This document shows, in pieces, positions 4,196-6,535 of a DNA stretch of 6,535 nt; position 1 is the first letter of the stretch, and every line of letters starts with the position of its first letter. Made by a program: the position numbers and the translations under genes. This stretch comes from CAYFMH01 sp964344775. GTDB lineage: Bacteria > Patescibacteriota > Gracilibacteria > UBA4473. The notes beneath the pieces are model-generated. The model was given only the letters and a program-made list of their open reading frames with translations. It ran no database searches and was not told the origin of the DNA. The stretch spans positions 1 to 6,535 of the forward strand of contig CAYFOO010000072.1 in NCBI GenBank assembly GCA_964344775.1. Direction: 5' to 3'.

Positions 4196-6535
4196 TTAGT
4201 TTTTCCATCGCCATTCGGCAATTTCCTTCGGATCATCGCCGTGAGTACAGATGTATTCTTTGTGTTTTTTGAGCCTCGTTTCCATGCCTTTGAGTACTTT
4301 TTTATGCGTAGCTCTATCGATGTCACCTTGTTCGGCCAATTTATCAGCCATGTCGATGACGAGGTGGTAGCGGGAGGTTTTATTTCTCGTTTCCATATCA
4401 AACGGAGTGGTGGTAGAACCTTCTTCTAGATATCCATTCACTTTCACTCGGTGACAACCATCGTAATCGAAGAGTAATTTTTTAATCGTTTGTGGATAGC
4501 CATGGAAGTTGTAGACCACGCCTTTATCTGGAGTGAAGAATTTATCCAAAAATTTGGAATCAGATTTAACCGTATGGTCACCGACTCCCAGTGCCGTGAG
4601 CTCTGATACATTTACAAACCGAACTCGAGATTCCGGTAGCACTTCTTTCATAATCTGAATCGCGGCCATACATTCATTCGTCACATAGTCTCCACTGGCC
4701 ACGAGGACAACTTCTGGATTTCGATCACTGGCAAAGTCCCAGGTCATAATGCCTTTGCCCATTTGTTTTCGAGCTTGCACGAGCGTAAGCCAGTTGTACT
4801 GCATTTTTTTCCCGGCAACGATGCAGTTGAGTCGATTTCTCGATCGAAAACATTCCTCCATCGTGACGAGCATCGAGTTGGGATCTGGTGGAAAGTAGGC
4901 ATGGATCAGGTGCCCGTCTTTTTCCATCATTGAGGAAATGAAAGAAGGATTCTGATGTGAGAATCCGTTGTGATCTTGCCGTTCAAGGAGAGAAGTCAGG
5001 ATCACATTCATGGCCGGAAGCGGTTTTCTGAACTTGGTCTCAAGCGAGGCTTTGATAAACTTTACATACTGATCAGCCATGGACGCGATCACCTGTACAA
5101 ATGCTTCGTACGAGATAAAGACGCCATGACGTCCGGTCACATTGTATCCGTGCATGAGTCCGAAGAGGGTGTGCTCAGACAACATTTCGAGTACTTTTCC
5201 TTCTTGGGCCATGTCATCATCCCAATCTTCGATTGGCCATTGCCAGGACCTTTTTGTCTGCTCAAAAACAGCATCGATTTTATTGGAGTAGGTCTCATCG
5301 GGACTAAATATTCGGATGTTATCCAGTTTTTTGTTGAGCCGAATAAGTTCTGCGAGGAAAGCTCCGCATTTTTTCATGGCACTATTTTTCATGATTCCTG
5401 GAGTGACATTTTTGGTCGCCAATTTTTTTAGATCTGGGTATTTGAGTTTCTTCACTTGATTTCCGCCGAAGGTGTACGGTTGGCAGCCACTGGCTTTGGC
5501 TTTCTTCGGGATGAGCGATTTGATCTCCGGACAAAATTCGAACTTTCCCGTGATTCTTTTTTTGAAAAGTTCTTCAAACTTGTAGGATTTCATCCATTTT
5601 TCCAGCGTGCGGAGATCTTTTTTGTCTGATTTGGCGTCTTTGAAGATCACCTGATGGGATTTGCAGTTTCCTTCAATTTTTGTGTCTCCATCATAGGGAG
5701 GAGAATGCCAGCCTTTTGGCGTACGAAGGACGATCATCGGCCAGTGTGGTTTTTCTATTTTTTCTCCGGATCGAGCCCGTTTTTGTATGCCTCTGATTTT
5801 GGCATAACAAGTATCGAGTGTCTTGGCCATCTGTTCGTGGATGTCTTTTTGCATTCCTTCATCGACGAAGTGGGGATCATAGCCGTATCCTTCAAAAAGT
5901 TTCGCTAACTCCACATCATTCATTCGTCCGAAGACGGTGGGTCCAGAAATTTTATACCCATTTACATGCAAGATTGGGAGGACAGCTCCATTTTCTCGAG
6001 GACTCAATATTTTATTCGCGTGCCAAGCGGCAGCGATGGGGCCGGTCTCGGCCTCTCCATCTCCCACGAGACAGCAGGTGATCAGATCTGGATTGTCTAG
6101 CACCGATCCTTGGGCTACTGACAAGCTGTACCCGAGTTCTCCCCCTTCCAAAATAGCTCCCGGGGCAGCCGGATTTGAGTGACTTGGGTAGCCGTAGGGA
6201 GCGGAGAATTTTTCACAGATTTCTTTCACGCCTTTTTCGTTAAAAGGAATCACTCGGGGATAAAAATGGGTGAGTGAACCTTCGATAAAAAGATTCGACT
6301 GCATCGCCGGAAAACCATGACCTGGTCCGATCACGATCAGGATGTCGGCATTGTTTTTTTTGATCAATCGGTTGACCTGTGCGTATGTGAAATTGATTCC
6401 CGGGCAAGTACCCCAGTGGCCGAGGAGTCGAGGTTTGATGTCAGTGGATTTAAGCGGCCTTTTCAGCAGTACGTTATCTCGGAGGTAGATCTGGGCTACG
6501 GCCAGGTAGTCGGTGGCACGGACGTATTTTTTGAG
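4196..6535 (-). CDS. xfp: Phosphoketolase, 5' end beyond the window
   Basis: This thiamine-diphosphate enzyme cleaves xylulose-5-phosphate (and often fructose-6-phosphate) with phosphate to acetyl-phosphate plus glyceraldehyde-3-phosphate (or erythrose-4-phosphate). The frame is open to the window edge, giving 779 visible residues. A TTG at 6367 could be mistaken for the start, but the 56 codons beyond it encode conserved N-terminal sequence (YLAVAQIYLRDN, KPRLLGHWGTCPG). Comparison with Bifidobacterium phosphoketolase numbering from memory suggests only about 20-25 residues are missing. In visible numbering, landmarks are His40 (GHWGT), GPGHG at 70-74, SHSNP near 118-122, EGGELGY near 130-136, GDGEAETG at 158-165 (cofactor and Mg), HVNGYKI near 190-196, Glu454 (LSEH), the YEAF motif, and RQDHNGFSH at 519-527. 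The C-terminal domain is complete through NGYLEEGSTTTPFDM. All key motifs are present, so the enzyme should be active. ackA follows in the same direction and would use its acetyl-phosphate. Substrate preference cannot be read from sequence. Confidence 0.96.
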   Translation of the reverse strand, partial: LKKYVRATDYLAVAQIYLRDNVLLKRPLKSTDIKPRLLGHWGTCPGINFTYAQVNRLIKKNNADILIVIGPGHGFPAMQSNLFIEGSLTHFYPRVIPFNEKGVKEICEKFSAPYGYPSHSNPAAPGAILEGGELGYSLSVAQGSVLDNPDLITCCLVGDGEAETGPIAAAWHANKILSPRENGAVLPILHVNGYKISGPTVFGRMNDVELAKLFEGYGYDPHFVDEGMQKDIHEQMAKTLDTCYAKIRGIQKRARSGEKIEKPHWPMIVLRTPKGWHSPPYDGDTKIEGNCKSHQVIFKDAKSDKKDLRTLEKWMKSYKFEELFKKRITGKFEFCPEIKSLIPKKAKASGCQPYTFGGNQVKKLKYPDLKKLATKNVTPGIMKNSAMKKCGAFLAELIRLNKKLDNIRIFSPDETYSNKIDAVFEQTKRSWQWPIEDWDDDMAQEGKVLEMLSEHTLFGLMHGYNVTGRHGVFISYEAFVQVIASMADQYVKFIKASLETKFRKPLPAMNVILTSLLERQDHNGFSHQNPSFISSMMEKDGHLIHAYFPPDPNSMLVTMEECFRSRNRLNCIVAGKKMQYNWLTLVQARKQMGKGIMTWDFASDRNPEVVLVASGDYVTNECMAAIQIMKEVLPESRVRFVNVSELTALGVGDHTVKSDSKFLDKFFTPDKGVVYNFHGYPQTIKKLLFDYDGCHRVKVNGYLEEGSTTTPFDMETRNKTSRYHLVIDMADKLAEQGDIDRATHKKVLKGMETRLKKHKEYICTHGDDPKEIAEWRWKN

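Noticed and set aside
4970..5431. A 153-codon plus-strand open frame antisense to phosphoketolase.
   Set aside because: It lies wholly inside the strongly conserved phosphoketolase frame, with no promoter, no start signal and no recognisable protein motif.
208..6535. Use of TGA as a glycine codon (code 25), considered because the gene style suggests a CPR-like organism.
   Set aside because: All five reading frames are full length without any in-frame TGA across about 1,930 codons, so TGA is not read as sense here.

Overview
The window looks like a chromosomal segment of a small-genome, AT-leaning bacterium. Intergenic DNA is very AT-rich, none of the four visible gene starts has a Shine-Dalgarno sequence, and genes are tightly packed, with two converging genes sharing stop-codon bases. 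A winged-helix TrmB-type regulator, an N-terminally anchored subtilase and a phosphoketolase-acetate kinase pair would fit a fermentative Patescibacteria (CPR)-like lineage, but that placement is an inference from gene style, not from a marker gene. All five stop codons are TAA or TAG and no frame is broken by TGA, so the standard bacterial code suffices.

Layout, left to right. Bases 1-207 hold a hairpin that may end an upstream transcript, then a strong extended -10 promoter. Bases 208-1434 (+) encode an S8 (subtilisin-like) protease with an N-terminal membrane segment, an I9-like propeptide, an intact triad and an EF-hand-type calcium loop late in the catalytic domain. Bases 1435-1561 separate this gene from a convergent TrmB-family regulator (minus strand, best start 2302) and hold an imperfect 32-base inverted repeat built of degenerate 7-base units around a GC-rich hairpin. 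The regulator diverges from an unrecognised 139-residue protein (2583-3002, +). Their shared 280-base spacer holds candidate promoters in both directions and AT-rich dyads placed where an autoregulatory operator could sit.

From 2999 to the right edge, the minus strand carries acetate kinase (ackA, complete but short at 357 residues) downstream of phosphoketolase (xfp). The xfp gene runs off the right edge: its reading frame stays open and matches the family to base 6535, so an apparent TTG start at 6367 is not the true start. Xfp would cleave xylulose-5-phosphate and/or fructose-6-phosphate to acetyl-phosphate, and AckA would turn that into acetate and ATP, giving a short ATP-yielding route. 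The 123-base spacer between them carries a pair of inverted palindromic hairpins and a second array of 7-base units next to the ackA start.

The most noteworthy non-coding signal is that two separate spacers both combine degenerate 7-base tandem units (consensus near AAKTTGT) with a hairpin whose loop region reads GACAAG. This suggests a genome-wide family of intergenic elements. No CRISPR array, rRNA, tRNA or transposase gene was seen.
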